DNA from: Agrobacterium albertimagni AOL15
GTDB lineage: Bacteria; Pseudomonadota; Alphaproteobacteria; Rhizobiales; Rhizobiaceae
Direction: 5' to 3'
NCBI RefSeq assembly: GCF_000300855.1
Contig: NZ_ALJF01000023.1
Coordinates: forward strand, 186,001-250,000
DNA: 64,000 bases
Part shown: piece after piece, positions 54,339 to 63,467 of the stretch
Position numbering within the stretch: position 1 is the stretch's first letter
How the letters are laid out: each line of letters begins with the position of its first letter
Position numbers and translations under genes: made by a program
Notes under the pieces: model-generated
What the model was told of the DNA's origin: nothing
Databases searched by the model: none
The model's input: only the letters and a program-made list of their open reading frames with translations

Positions 54339-55784
54339 ATGCCGCAATCCGCCAAGACGCTCATCCTCTGGTTCCGCAAGGATCTCCGGATCTCCGACCA
54401 CGCCGCGCTTGCAACAGCGGTGGACGAGGGGTTTCGCATAGTCCCTCTTTATATAAGGGAGCCGGAGCACGCCGGCACCGGACCGCTTGGTGCGGCGCAA
54501 GCCTGGTGGCTGCATCATTCGCTCGAAGCCTTGTCGGCGTCACTCGACGCGCTCGGCGCCAGTCTCGTGCTACGCAGCGGCGCCGCGGACGCCGCGCTCT
54601 CGGATCTCATCACCGAGACTGGCGCTTCGGCCGTCTTCTGGAATCGCCGTTACGATCCCTCAGGCATCTCAGTCGACAAGGCCTTGAAGGCGAAACTGAT
54701 CGCTGATGGCATCGAGGTGCGCACCTTTGCCGGCCAGATCCTGCACGAACCGACGAAGCTGAAGACCGGGGCCGGCGGGCATTTCCGTGTCTATACGCCT
54801 TTCTGGAAGGCACTGGACGGATCCGGCGAACCGCCAGAGCCAATCCCGGCCCCCAAGGCCCTGCCCGCCCCAGAGCATTGGCCGAAGAGTGAGAAACTTT
54901 CGGACTGGGATCTGTTGCCGACCAAGCCGAACTGGGCGAAAGGCTTTGAAAGCGAATGGCAGCCCGGCGAAGACGGTGCCAGGAAGCGCCTCGCCGATTT
55001 CATCGCATCCGGCCTCAAGGGCTATCGCACCCGCCGCGACTTTCCCGGCGAAGCGCATGTTTCGATGCTATCGCCGCACCTCGCGCTCGGCGAGATTTCG
55101 CCCGCCTCCGTCTGGCATGCGACGCGAGGACTGTCGGACTCCTATTCGAGCGAGGACTACATCCACTTCCGCAAGGAGCTTGTCTGGCGCGATTTCTCCT
55201 ATCACCTGCTCTTTCATTTTCCCGATCTCGCGACCAAGAACTGGAACACCAAGTTCGATGCCTTCCCCTGGCGTCACGCGCCGGACCTGCTCGAAAAGTG
55301 GCGGAAAGGCCAGACCGGCTATCCGATCATCGATGCCGGCATGCGCCAGCTCTGGCAGACGGGCTTCATGCACAATCGTGTGCGCATGATCGTTGCTTCC
55401 TTCCTGATCAAGGATCTCCTGATCGACTGGCGGGAAGGCGAGCGCTGGTTCCGCGACACGCTCGTCGATGCCGACCCGGCGTCGAATGCTGCAAGCTGGC
55501 AATGGGTTGCCGGTTCCGGCGCGGACGCCGCCCCCTTCTTCCGCATCTTCAATCCGATCAGTCAGGGCGAGAAATTCGATCCCGAGGGCGCTTATGTCCG
55601 ACGCTTCGTGCCGGAGCTGAAGGCCATGCCGGACAAGTTCATCCACAAGCCCTTCGACGCGCCCTTCGCGGTTCTGAAGGAGGCCGGCGTCAGCCTTGGC
55701 AAGACCTATCCGCAACCCATTGTCGATCACGGCAAGGCAAGGGATGCGGCGATGGCCGCGTTCCAGGGGTTGAAGACGGAGTAA
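54339..55784 (+). CDS. phr: deoxyribodipyrimidine photolyase
   Basis: Class I cryptochrome/photolyase family, 481 residues. The N-terminal antenna-binding alpha/beta domain (about 5-130, ILWFRKDLRISDHAAL) and the C-terminal FAD domain (about 210-475, RTRRDFPGEAHVSMLSPHLALGEISP, WRDFSYHLLFHFP, IDAGMRQLWQTGFMHNRVRMIVASFLIKDL, DADPASNAASWQWVAGSGADAAPFFRIFNP) match CPD photolyases. The start at 54339 gives the usual short N-terminus; in-frame ATGs upstream (54306) are less likely. Confidence 0.94.
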   Translation: MPQSAKTLILWFRKDLRISDHAALATAVDEGFRIVPLYIREPEHAGTGPLGAAQAWWLHHSLEALSASLDALGASLVLRSGAADAALSDLITETGASAVFWNRRYDPSGISVDKALKAKLIADGIEVRTFAGQILHEPTKLKTGAGGHFRVYTPFWKALDGSGEPPEPIPAPKALPAPEHWPKSEKLSDWDLLPTKPNWAKGFESEWQPGEDGARKRLADFIASGLKGYRTRRDFPGEAHVSMLSPHLALGEISPASVWHATRGLSDSYSSEDYIHFRKELVWRDFSYHLLFHFPDLATKNWNTKFDAFPWRHAPDLLEKWRKGQTGYPIIDAGMRQLWQTGFMHNRVRMIVASFLIKDLLIDWREGERWFRDTLVDADPASNAASWQWVAGSGADAAPFFRIFNPISQGEKFDPEGAYVRRFVPELKAMPDKFIHKPFDAPFAVLKEAGVSLGKTYPQPIVDHGKARDAAMAAFQGLKTE

Positions 55785-56019
55785 ACCCTCTTTCCCGCGC
55801 TCCATTGCGATTGGCGGAGACGGACCTGACCCGGCCGGCCGGAGCAACAACCGGCGGCTGTCGTCAACAGCTTTGGCGGGGCCGTCCAAGAAATCACCAC
55901 AATCCGGTGCAACCGGCAACCGGTTGATATCGCCTGACTTATGGCGAACCCACTACCAAACTGCGATGGAGCGTCCAGGCGTTCCAATCGACCTTTACGA
56001 GTACAAGAGACTGAGAAGC

Positions 56020-56424
56020 ATGCATTTCCCCAATCTGATCCCGCCCCTCGCCCTCGCGTCGCTGGCAACCTCCTTTGCCATGCCCGTCGTCGCAAACGAC
56101 CTGCTGCCGATCGATCATGGACGTTACGTCCAGTCCCAGCATGAATGCAGCGATCCGAAGGGTTCGATGCTGTTCATCTATGACGGAAAGGGCGTGAAGA
56201 GCGCCAAGACCAGCTGCACGCTGAGCAACGTGACCCAATCCGGAAACGTCTATCAGTTCGACGAGAGCTGCTCCTATTACCACCGTTCCTGGAGCATTCT
56301 GCCGACAACGGTCACCGACTATAAGAGCCGCCTGGAGATGCTGAACAATCGGGAATTCGTGTTGAAGCGCGAGAATGAGAATCTCGAAATGACCGATCAG
56401 TACCGCTGGTGCTCTGCCGAATAG
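56020..56424 (+). CDS. secreted hypothetical protein, four cysteines
   Basis: 134 residues with a signal peptide (about 1-25, PPLALASLATSFAMPVVA-ND) and a small mature domain containing four cysteines (QHECSD, KTSCTL, DESCSYY, YRWCSAE) that could form two disulfides. No known domain recognised. Monocistronic between photolyase and cysK. GAGAAGC just before the ATG at 56020 supports the start; an upstream 49-residue extension would bury the signal peptide. Confidence 0.65.
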   Translation: MHFPNLIPPLALASLATSFAMPVVANDLLPIDHGRYVQSQHECSDPKGSMLFIYDGKGVKSAKTSCTLSNVTQSGNVYQFDESCSYYHRSWSILPTTVTDYKSRLEMLNNREFVLKRENENLEMTDQYRWCSAE

Positions 56425-56681
56425 ATCGGACCTCGACCACCGGGAGCCGGCCTGACCGTGACGCAGTGTCGGCCCCCGAACGCATTTTCCCTCCCTTTGC
56501 CGCCACGCGAAAAGCCATTCCTTGCCTTTGCCTGTCCTCAGGCGGAAAAGACCGGTTCACGTTTCGCGCTGACCGCCGCCCCGCAGAATCTTGCCCAGAA
56601 GGACAAATTTGCGCGGCGTCCCGGTTTTCTTCCCCGCGCATTTGGTTCTAGTGTCCGCGTCAGACAAAAAAGGCAGGCATC

Positions 56682-57719
56682 ATGGCATTTCACCCCTCCG
56701 TTCTCGAGGCGATCGGCAATACGCCCCTCATCCGGCTGAAGGGCGCCTCGCAGGCGACCGGCTGCACCATTCTCGGCAAGGCCGAATTCCTCAATCCCGG
56801 CCAGTCGGTGAAGGATCGGGCCGCCCTCTTCATCATCCGCGACGCCGAGCGGCGCGGACTGCTTCGCCCCGGCGGCGTGATCGTCGAAGGCACGGCCGGC
56901 AATACCGGCATCGGGCTGACCCTGGTTGCCAAGGCGCTGGGTTATCGCACCGTGATCGTCATCCCGGAGACCCAGAGCCAGGAGAAGAAGGACGCGCTGA
57001 GACTGCTTGGCGCCGAACTCGTTGAAGTCCCTGCAGTCCCGTACAAGAACCCGAACAACTATGTGAAGATCTCCGGCCGGCTTGCTGCGGAGCTTGCGAA
57101 GTCCGAGCCGAACGGAGCGATCTGGGCGAACCAGTTCGACAATACCGTCAACCGCGACGCCCATATTGCAACGACGGCGAAGGAAATCTTCGATGAGACC
57201 GGTGGCGCCGTCGACGGCTTCATTTGCGCCGTCGGCTCGGGCGGCACGCTTGCCGGCACCGGTATCGGCCTTCGCAACATGAAGCCATCCGTGAAGATCG
57301 GTCTTGCCGATCCGGAGGGTGCGGCACTCTATGAATATTACCGGCACGGTGAGCTCAAGTCCTCGGGCTCCTCGATCACCGAGGGAATCGGCCAGGGCCG
57401 CATCACCGCCAACCTCGAAGGCTTCAAGCCCGATTTCGCCTATCAAATTCCCGATTCCGAAGCGCTCGACATCGTCTTCGACCTCGTCGAAAACGAGGGC
57501 CTCTGCCTCGGCGGCTCCTCGGGCATCAACATTGCTGGCGCCATTCGTCTCGCGAAGGAACTGGGCCCCGGCCACACGATCGTGACGATCCTCTGCGACT
57601 ACGGCAATCGCTACCAGTCGAAGCTGTTCAACCCGGACTTCCTGCGCTCGAAAAACCTGCCCGTCCCGACCTGGCTCGAAAAGCGCGTCGCCTTCGACCT
57701 GCCGTTCGAGACCGTCTGA
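56682..57719 (+). CDS. cysK: cysteine synthase
   Basis: PLP-dependent O-acetylserine sulfhydrylase family, 345 residues. PLP lysine K44 (FLNPGQSVKDRAA), substrate loop EGTAGNTGIG, phosphate-binding GSGGTLAGTGIG and the C-terminal GGSSGINIAGA. Longer than E. coli CysK (323), as in the rhizobial form. It starts an operon with alaX (19 bases on) and the sulfurtransferase fusion, giving a sulfur/cysteine theme. Confidence 0.92.
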   Translation: MAFHPSVLEAIGNTPLIRLKGASQATGCTILGKAEFLNPGQSVKDRAALFIIRDAERRGLLRPGGVIVEGTAGNTGIGLTLVAKALGYRTVIVIPETQSQEKKDALRLLGAELVEVPAVPYKNPNNYVKISGRLAAELAKSEPNGAIWANQFDNTVNRDAHIATTAKEIFDETGGAVDGFICAVGSGGTLAGTGIGLRNMKPSVKIGLADPEGAALYEYYRHGELKSSGSSITEGIGQGRITANLEGFKPDFAYQIPDSEALDIVFDLVENEGLCLGGSSGINIAGAIRLAKELGPGHTIVTILCDYGNRYQSKLFNPDFLRSKNLPVPTWLEKRVAFDLPFETV

Positions 57720-57738
57720 CATCATTGAAAGCACTGCC

Positions 57739-58470
57739 ATGACCACCATCGCCCTCTACCGCGACGATTTCTATCTCTCGACGGCGGAGGCGGTGGTGAC
57801 TTCAGTGCATGAAGACGGCGCGGTCGAGCTCGACCAGACCTGTTTCTATGCGGCCTCAGGCGGCCAACCGGGCGATACCGGCTTCCTCGAGCGAGAAGAT
57901 GGCAGCCGCATTCAGCTTGCCGAGACCCGCCACGGCCCCACCAAGGATATCATCCTGCATCGCCCTCTCGACGGTGAGCCCCTGCCCTCCATTGGCGAAA
58001 AGCTCGTTTTGCATGTCGATTGGCAGCGCCGCTACAGGCTGATGCGTATGCACACCGCCTGCCACCTTCTCTCCGTCGTCTGCCCCTATCCGATCACGGG
58101 GGCTGCCGTCGGCGAGGAGGAAAGTCGCGTCGATTTCGACATGTCGGAGACAATCGACAAGGACCAGGTGACGGCAGACCTGATGAAGCTCGTCGGCGAA
58201 AATCACCCCGTTTATCTCCAGTGGATCACCGACGACGAGCTCGCGGCCAATCCCGGCATCGTCAAGTCGAAGAATGTGCGGCCGCCCGTCGGCCTCGGCC
58301 GCGTCAGCCTTGTCTGTATTGGCGAGAACTCCGCCGTTGACAGCCAGCCCTGCGGGGGCACACATGTTTCCGAGACTCAGGAGGTCGGCGCGATTCATAT
58401 CGCCAAGATCGAAAAGAAGGGCAAGGAGAACCGCCGGTTCCGCATTCGCTTTGGAGCCCCGGACGCCTGA
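57739..58470 (+). CDS. alaX: alanyl-tRNA editing protein AlaX
   Basis: Stand-alone trans-editing deacylase that hydrolyses mischarged Ser- or Gly-tRNA-Ala, 243 residues. Zn ligands: HTACH (H105, H109) and CGGTH (C205, H209), as in the AlaRS editing domain. ATSGGQP-type loop (YAASGGQPGDTG) at 37-48. Follows cysK by 19 bases and precedes the sulfurtransferase by 27 bases on the same strand. Confidence 0.93.
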   Translation: MTTIALYRDDFYLSTAEAVVTSVHEDGAVELDQTCFYAASGGQPGDTGFLEREDGSRIQLAETRHGPTKDIILHRPLDGEPLPSIGEKLVLHVDWQRRYRLMRMHTACHLLSVVCPYPITGAAVGEEESRVDFDMSETIDKDQVTADLMKLVGENHPVYLQWITDDELAANPGIVKSKNVRPPVGLGRVSLVCIGENSAVDSQPCGGTHVSETQEVGAIHIAKIEKKGKENRRFRIRFGAPDA

Positions 58471-58497
58471 GCCCTAAGGAAACTACGGGAGAAGTGC

Positions 58498-59922
58498 ATG
58501 TCCGGTGAGAAAAGCCGTTTCGTCGTGTCGGCGGACTGGGTCGAAAAGAACCTCGGGGCACCCGGATTCCAACTTGTCGATGCCTCCTGGTATCTTCCAG
58601 CCCAAGGCCGCAACGGGGCCGTCGAATATGCCTCCGGTCATATTCCGGGTGCGGTCTTCTTCGACCAGGACGTGATTGCCGATACCACGACCGGACTTCC
58701 CCATTCCCTGCCCTCGCCCTCCTTCTTCGCCCAGGCAGTCGGCCAGCTCGGCATTTCGGCCGAGGACACGATCGTCGTCTATGACGGCCCCGGCTTCTTT
58801 TCGGCGCCCCGCGTCTGGTGGATGTTCCGCGTCATGGGCGCGCGCCGCGTCTACGTGCTCGATGGCGGTATCGACGGCTGGAAGGCCGAAGGCCGGAAGC
58901 TCGAGACCGACCTGCCGGAACCAGCACCTGTTACCTTCGAGGCGCAGTTCGACCGTTCAAGGATCACCTCGTTCGACCAGATGTCGGCGATTGCCGACGA
59001 GGGCGACAAGCAGATTGCCGACGCCCGCCCCGCCGGTCGCTTCACCGGCGAGGAGCCGGAACCGCGCGAAGGCATGCGTTCCGGCCATATTCCGGGTGCC
59101 CGCAGCGTGCCTGCATCATCGCTCTCGGAAAACGGCCACCTGAAGGATCTGGCGACCCTGCGCTCGATCTTCACCAATGCCGGCGTGGATCTCAACAATC
59201 CGGTGGTGACGTCTTGCGGATCCGGTGTGACGGCAGCCGTCGTGACACTGGCGCTCGAAAGCCTCGGGCATACCGACAATTCGCTCTATGACGGCTCCTG
59301 GTCGGAATGGGGCTCGAAGAGCGATACGCCTGTCGTGACGGGGGATGCTTCGCCGCTCGAATCGAAGACATCAGGGCCGCTGACTGCCCATGTCACCCGG
59401 CTCGAAATGACGGCGCCGCCGAAATCCAGCTTGCCGGTGCCCGTCAATATCCAGACGGCCATCATGCGCACGCATGAAATCCCGCTGTCCTTCTATCGCT
59501 TCCTGCACCGCCAGGTGGGTGCCCGCTGGCACTGGTACGAGCGCCTGCGTCTGCCCGACGAGCAGCTGAAGGCAATCATCCACGCACCGAAGGTGTCGAT
59601 CTCGGTTCTTTATGTAAATGGCGCACCGGCCGGCTTCTACGAGCTGTCGCAGGAAAACGGCGATCTCGTCGAGCTCTCCTATTTTGGCCTCTTCGAACAT
59701 GCGCTCGGGCTTGGCATCGGCAAGTGGTTCCTGCTGCAGTGTCTTTACGCGGCCTGGGCGAGCAATCCGAAGACGGTCACCGTCACCACCAACTCGCTCG
59801 ACCATCCGCGCGCGCTGCAGCTCTACCAGCAGTTCGGCTTCTCGCCTGTCGGCACCTATGACGCTCTGGTCGATCCGCTCACCGATCAGGAACTGCTCGC
59901 CCTGATCAAGCGCGACGGCTGA
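58498..59922 (+). CDS. sseA: 3-mercaptopyruvate sulfurtransferase fused to GNAT
   Basis: Two-domain protein, 474 residues. Residues about 1-283 are a tandem rhodanese 3-mercaptopyruvate sulfurtransferase; the active cysteine is C240 in SCGSGVTA, the loop form typical of MST rather than thiosulfate sulfurtransferase. Residues about 295-474 form a GNAT acetyltransferase (VSISVLYVNGAPAGFYEL, LFEHALGLGIGKWFLL with the acetyl-CoA loop, SLDHPRALQLYQQFGFSPVG). In many rhizobia these are, to my knowledge, adjacent separate genes; here they read through in one frame without a stop. GGGAGAAG six bases before the ATG. Third gene of the cysK-alaX operon. The GNAT substrate is unknown. Confidence 0.9.
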   Translation: MSGEKSRFVVSADWVEKNLGAPGFQLVDASWYLPAQGRNGAVEYASGHIPGAVFFDQDVIADTTTGLPHSLPSPSFFAQAVGQLGISAEDTIVVYDGPGFFSAPRVWWMFRVMGARRVYVLDGGIDGWKAEGRKLETDLPEPAPVTFEAQFDRSRITSFDQMSAIADEGDKQIADARPAGRFTGEEPEPREGMRSGHIPGARSVPASSLSENGHLKDLATLRSIFTNAGVDLNNPVVTSCGSGVTAAVVTLALESLGHTDNSLYDGSWSEWGSKSDTPVVTGDASPLESKTSGPLTAHVTRLEMTAPPKSSLPVPVNIQTAIMRTHEIPLSFYRFLHRQVGARWHWYERLRLPDEQLKAIIHAPKVSISVLYVNGAPAGFYELSQENGDLVELSYFGLFEHALGLGIGKWFLLQCLYAAWASNPKTVTVTTNSLDHPRALQLYQQFGFSPVGTYDALVDPLTDQELLALIKRDG

Positions 59923-59931
59923 TGCCGTCGT

Positions 59932-60846
59932 CTATTCCTTCTTCTTCAACTTGACGCTGGTGGCTTCCGTTTCTTCCTCGGAAGCCTCGTCAGCTCCGTC
60001 CTCCCCATCCGGATCCTCTTCGCCAGCGGCCTGGTTCTCGAACCAGTTGGCGATCAAACCGGCGTGGAAGGCGGCCATCTCGTAGCAGTAGGTGATCTCG
60101 CGGTCACCGGCATACCAGAAGGCGTTTTCCGTGCCGCAGGTCTTGCCGGTCAGTTTGATGCCGTCCTTGAGGTCATACCCCTCGCCGAAGACGGTCGCGA
60201 TCGTCTCCAGCACGCTTGCGGACTTCAAGAGATCGGCGAAACCCTGCAGGTCCTCGTTTCCGGCCGGCTCATAGGTGACCTCGAATTTCGTTTTCGCGCC
60301 GTCCTTCATGTTGGCGGCGAGCAGGCTCATCCAGCTGTCACGGGCCCTTTGATATTCGAAAACGCATTCCTGGCGGCGCTCTTCCGGAAATTCGAGCGAG
60401 TCGGCAAACTCCTTGAAGAACTCGGCATTGGCGCCGGTCATCATGCAGACGATCGCATAGGCACGCTGCCGGTTGAGGCCATGGGTGCCCATGAAGTCGT
60501 CTTCCTGGGGGCCGTCCTCATTCGCTTCGTCGAGCAGGAACCAGCCATCGGCCGCATCCTGCATGGTCGTATTGAGGTCCTCGTCCTCGGCACCGAGCAG
60601 CAGCACGGAGGAAAGTGCATCGACGGCATCCTCCTCGCGGCCGAGAACCGGCAGGTTGAGCTCGGAGACCAGCATGTGGCCGGCCTCGTGGAAGAGGATG
60701 AAGATGGCGTTGTTGACGACGAAACGCTGGCCTTCCTCGACCTGTTCGGCCGTCAGCTCCTCGGCCCGAACACTTGTGGATGGCTGGAACAGCCATGCGG
60801 CAACGGATGCCAGCGTGACCGCGGCGACAGACTTGATTGACAGCAT
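59932..60846 (-). CDS. DUF4344 metallopeptidase, secreted
   Basis: 304 residues, signal peptide (about 1-28, VRA-EE) and a DUF4344 zinc-peptidase-like domain with HEAGH at 53-57 (HExxH). About eight lines of conserved sequence follow (DDFMGTHGLNRQRAYAIVCMMTGAN, CGTENAFWYAGDREITYCYEM) and an acidic Glu/Asp-rich tail ending in Lys. Convergent with the sulfurtransferase fusion, with only nine bases between their stops. Periplasmic protease activity is inferred from the motif only. Confidence 0.85.
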   Translation of the reverse strand: MLSIKSVAAVTLASVAAWLFQPSTSVRAEELTAEQVEEGQRFVVNNAIFILFHEAGHMLVSELNLPVLGREEDAVDALSSVLLLGAEDEDLNTTMQDAADGWFLLDEANEDGPQEDDFMGTHGLNRQRAYAIVCMMTGANAEFFKEFADSLEFPEERRQECVFEYQRARDSWMSLLAANMKDGAKTKFEVTYEPAGNEDLQGFADLLKSASVLETIATVFGEGYDLKDGIKLTGKTCGTENAFWYAGDREITYCYEMAAFHAGLIANWFENQAAGEEDPDGEDGADEASEEETEATSVKLKKKE

Positions 60847-61009
60847 GTGAGAGACCCCGAACCCCTGATAGCTCGCCGATTATCTACAGCAGAGGTTAAG
60901 CGAGAGAGAAGCACCATTTCTGACCGCACGGACGCACGCAGGGATCGGGTGGCCGCAGATGCCTCAGTGACAGAAGGTGGACTATCTCAACCGTCGACAT
61001 GAGGCTTCC

Positions 61010-61507
61010 ATGATGTCCGATCTCCGCTTTCTCGCCATGTCTTCGCAACAGGCTGCAGCCTATCGTCAGGGAGCCCCCGACGCCTACGGGCTCACGCCCG
61101 AGCGTCGTATCTCCCCCGGCGGTTATCCCTGCCGTCATTGCCTCGGCGACATTGCCGAAGGCGAGGCCTATCTGACGCTCGCCTATCGCCCTTTTCCGAC
61201 GCTCCAGCCCTATGCCGAGACCGGACCGATCTTCCTGCATGCCGACGCCTGCCCGCGATATGAAGCAAGCGACGTCCTGCCGCCGATGCTGGGAAGCCCC
61301 GACTACATCGTGCGCGGCTATGGCACGGACGACCGGATCGTCTACGGCAGCGGTGGAGTGGTTCCGACTGAGGCCATAATCGCGCGGGCTCGCGCATTGC
61401 TTGCCAACCCCGCCATCGCCTATGTCCATGTGCGATCGGCGCGCAACAATTGTTACCAGTGCCGGATTGAGCGGAGCGAAGACCACGAGAGGATGAACGG
61501 GAGCTAA
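61010..61507 (+). CDS. DUF1203 protein
   Basis: 165 residues of the DUF1203 family, with the cysteine-containing stretch YPCRHCLGDIAEGEAYLTLAYRPF, an HADACPRY segment and the C-terminal YVHVRSARNNCYQC. The regular cysteines could bind a metal, but function is unknown. GAGG upstream; an ATG three bases later is an equal candidate start. Confidence 0.8.
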   Translation: MMSDLRFLAMSSQQAAAYRQGAPDAYGLTPERRISPGGYPCRHCLGDIAEGEAYLTLAYRPFPTLQPYAETGPIFLHADACPRYEASDVLPPMLGSPDYIVRGYGTDDRIVYGSGGVVPTEAIIARARALLANPAIAYVHVRSARNNCYQCRIERSEDHERMNGS

Positions 61508-61582
61508 GCGTTGGCTTCAGGCGAAGTTCATTCGCGTCATGGCATCCCAACTTAAAGCACACTGCAGAACGGAGGACATGAC

Positions 61583-62134
61583 ATGCAGCGACGTCTGTTT
61601 CTGACACTTTTAGGGGGCGCTATTGCGTCGCCGGTCGTCGGCTTCGCACAGGAGGCCCCCACGGAAGACATGATCATGCGGCGGCTGGATGCCGCTCCGC
61701 AGCGGCAGATCGCCCCGCGGAACCGGGTCACCATCGACGAGTTCAAGCGGCGGCCGGAGCTTCGGCGCCAAGCCCCCTCGATCGATATCCAGGCGATCAA
61801 CTTCGCCACAGGCTCAGCGGATATTCCGCGTTCGGAATATCGAAAGGTGCAGCAGATCGCCCGCGCCATGGAACAGCTGCTGCGTCGCCGGCGCGCGGTT
61901 CGCTTCCTGATCGAGGGCCATACGGATGCGGTCGGGTCTGCTAATTCCAATCAGGTCCTGTCCGAGTGCCGGGCTGCCTCGCTCAAAATGGTTCTGGTCC
62001 GCGAATTCGGCATTCCCTCGCGCGTGCTCGAAACCGTTGGCTATGGCGAAGATTACCTGCTGATCCCGACTGAGCGGTCGGAATGGCGTAACCGACGCGT
62101 CACGCTGCGCCGTATTGACGACTTCATCCGCTGA
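61583..62134 (+). CDS. OmpA-domain protein
   Basis: 183 residues with a signal peptide (about 1-22, SPVVGFA-QE) and a C-terminal OmpA/MotB peptidoglycan-binding domain (about 70-180). It carries INFATGSADI, the GHTDAVGSANSNQVLSECRA motif and TVGYGEDY with terminal NRRVTL. No beta barrel, so a periplasmic or envelope-anchoring protein. The neighbours do not suggest a partner. Confidence 0.85.
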   Translation: MQRRLFLTLLGGAIASPVVGFAQEAPTEDMIMRRLDAAPQRQIAPRNRVTIDEFKRRPELRRQAPSIDIQAINFATGSADIPRSEYRKVQQIARAMEQLLRRRRAVRFLIEGHTDAVGSANSNQVLSECRAASLKMVLVREFGIPSRVLETVGYGEDYLLIPTERSEWRNRRVTLRRIDDFIR

Positions 62135-62260
62135 TCTTGTGCGCGTCAGTGAGGGCCAGCGCTCTGGCCCTCCCGTCGAGGGACAGATGCTTCCGGCACG
62201 AGGAACACGCGGCTGCGGCCCGCGTTCCCTCCCCCGGAACACATCCCCACGGAGCACTCG

Positions 62261-63358
62261 ATGCCGCATCAATCCCCCATCCGCTACCATGCCGATCTTG
62301 AAACCCCTTCCGCCGACGAAAAGGAGGCGATCGAAGAGATCAAGGACAGCATGCTCAACATCATCGGCAAGACGCATGAAGATCTCGGGCATGCGCAACG
62401 CAGCGTGCATGCCAAGAGCCATGCCCTGCTCGAAGCCACCGTCACCGTCCATCCGGATCTTTCGGCCGAACTGCGCCAGGGGATTTTCGCCGAACCAGGG
62501 CGGACCTATCCTGCTATCATCCGCATATCGACCATTCCCGGCGACCCGCTGCGCGACAGCGTTTCGCTTCCGCGCGGCTTTGCGATCAAGCTCTTCGATG
62601 TCGAGGGTACGCGGTTGCCGGGCAGTGAAGGCGATGTGACGCAGGACTTCCTGTTTGCTTCGGCGCCGGCCTTTGCCGCACCGGATGCCGCCGGTTTTGC
62701 CAAGAACCTCAAACTGATCGCCCGCACCACGGACAGGGTCGAATGGGCCAAGAGCGCGCTCAGCTGGATCCTGAGGCCGATCGTCCGGGGACTGGAGGCC
62801 ATGGGGGCGGATGCCGGGGCGCTGAAAGCGATGGGCGGTTATCCCGAGACCCATCCGCTCGGCGAGCACTGCTACACCCAGGTTCCCTTGCGCTTCGGCG
62901 ACTACGTGGCAAAGCTCGACATCGTGCCGCGGTCCGAGAGCTTCAAACGCCTCACTGACGACAGGATCGATCTATCCGAAGGTCCCGATGTTTTGCGCGA
63001 AGCGGTCGCCGAGGTCATGGCACGCGATGGCGGAGAATGGACCCTGCGCGCGCAGCTCTGTCGCAATCTCGAGACCCAGCCGATCGAGGATGCCTCCGTC
63101 GTCTGGCCCGAAGAAGACAGCCCCTATCTGGAAATCGCGACCATCAGCGTTGCGCCGCAGACGGGCTGGTCGGAAGGTCGCTCGCGCGCCGTCGATGACG
63201 GGCTGACCTTCCGTCCGTGGCGCGGCATCGAGCAGCATCGGCCTCTCGGCAATGTCATGCGTGCCCGCCGGGAGGTCTATCCCGTCGCAGCCGCCAAACG
63301 CAGCGCCTTGATCGGCTGTCCGATGCATGAGCCGAAGAGCCGGCCCGAACTGCCTTGA
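62261..63358 (+). CDS. catalase-like heme protein
   Basis: 365-residue catalase-superfamily protein, shorter than true monofunctional catalases (about 480 or more). The distal heme region RSVHAKSHA (R47, H50) corresponds to the catalase R-x-x-H-A-K-G motif; the C-terminal FRPWRGIEQHRPLGNVMRAR resembles the proximal-side region of the small catalase-like family. Activity may be peroxidase or lipid-related. Spacing from ompA-like gene is 126 bases, so probably independent. Confidence 0.82.
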   Translation: MPHQSPIRYHADLETPSADEKEAIEEIKDSMLNIIGKTHEDLGHAQRSVHAKSHALLEATVTVHPDLSAELRQGIFAEPGRTYPAIIRISTIPGDPLRDSVSLPRGFAIKLFDVEGTRLPGSEGDVTQDFLFASAPAFAAPDAAGFAKNLKLIARTTDRVEWAKSALSWILRPIVRGLEAMGADAGALKAMGGYPETHPLGEHCYTQVPLRFGDYVAKLDIVPRSESFKRLTDDRIDLSEGPDVLREAVAEVMARDGGEWTLRAQLCRNLETQPIEDASVVWPEEDSPYLEIATISVAPQTGWSEGRSRAVDDGLTFRPWRGIEQHRPLGNVMRARREVYPVAAAKRSALIGCPMHEPKSRPELP

Positions 63359-63367
63359 TCACTGAAT

Positions 63368-63400
63368 AAAAAACGGGCCGGCCGATGGGAAGGCCGGCCC
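63368..63400 (-). terminator. ald terminator
   Basis: Stem GGGCCGGCC / GGCCGGCCC with an 8-base loop. On the minus strand it is followed by a run of T (GTTTTTTATT). Serves ald; possibly also stops catalase transcripts. Confidence 0.88.
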
Positions 63401-63467
63401 GGATCGGCCGCTTTACGCGTTACATTCGCGGACCTGACGCAACGTGAGGCGACCGGAGAGTGCAGCC

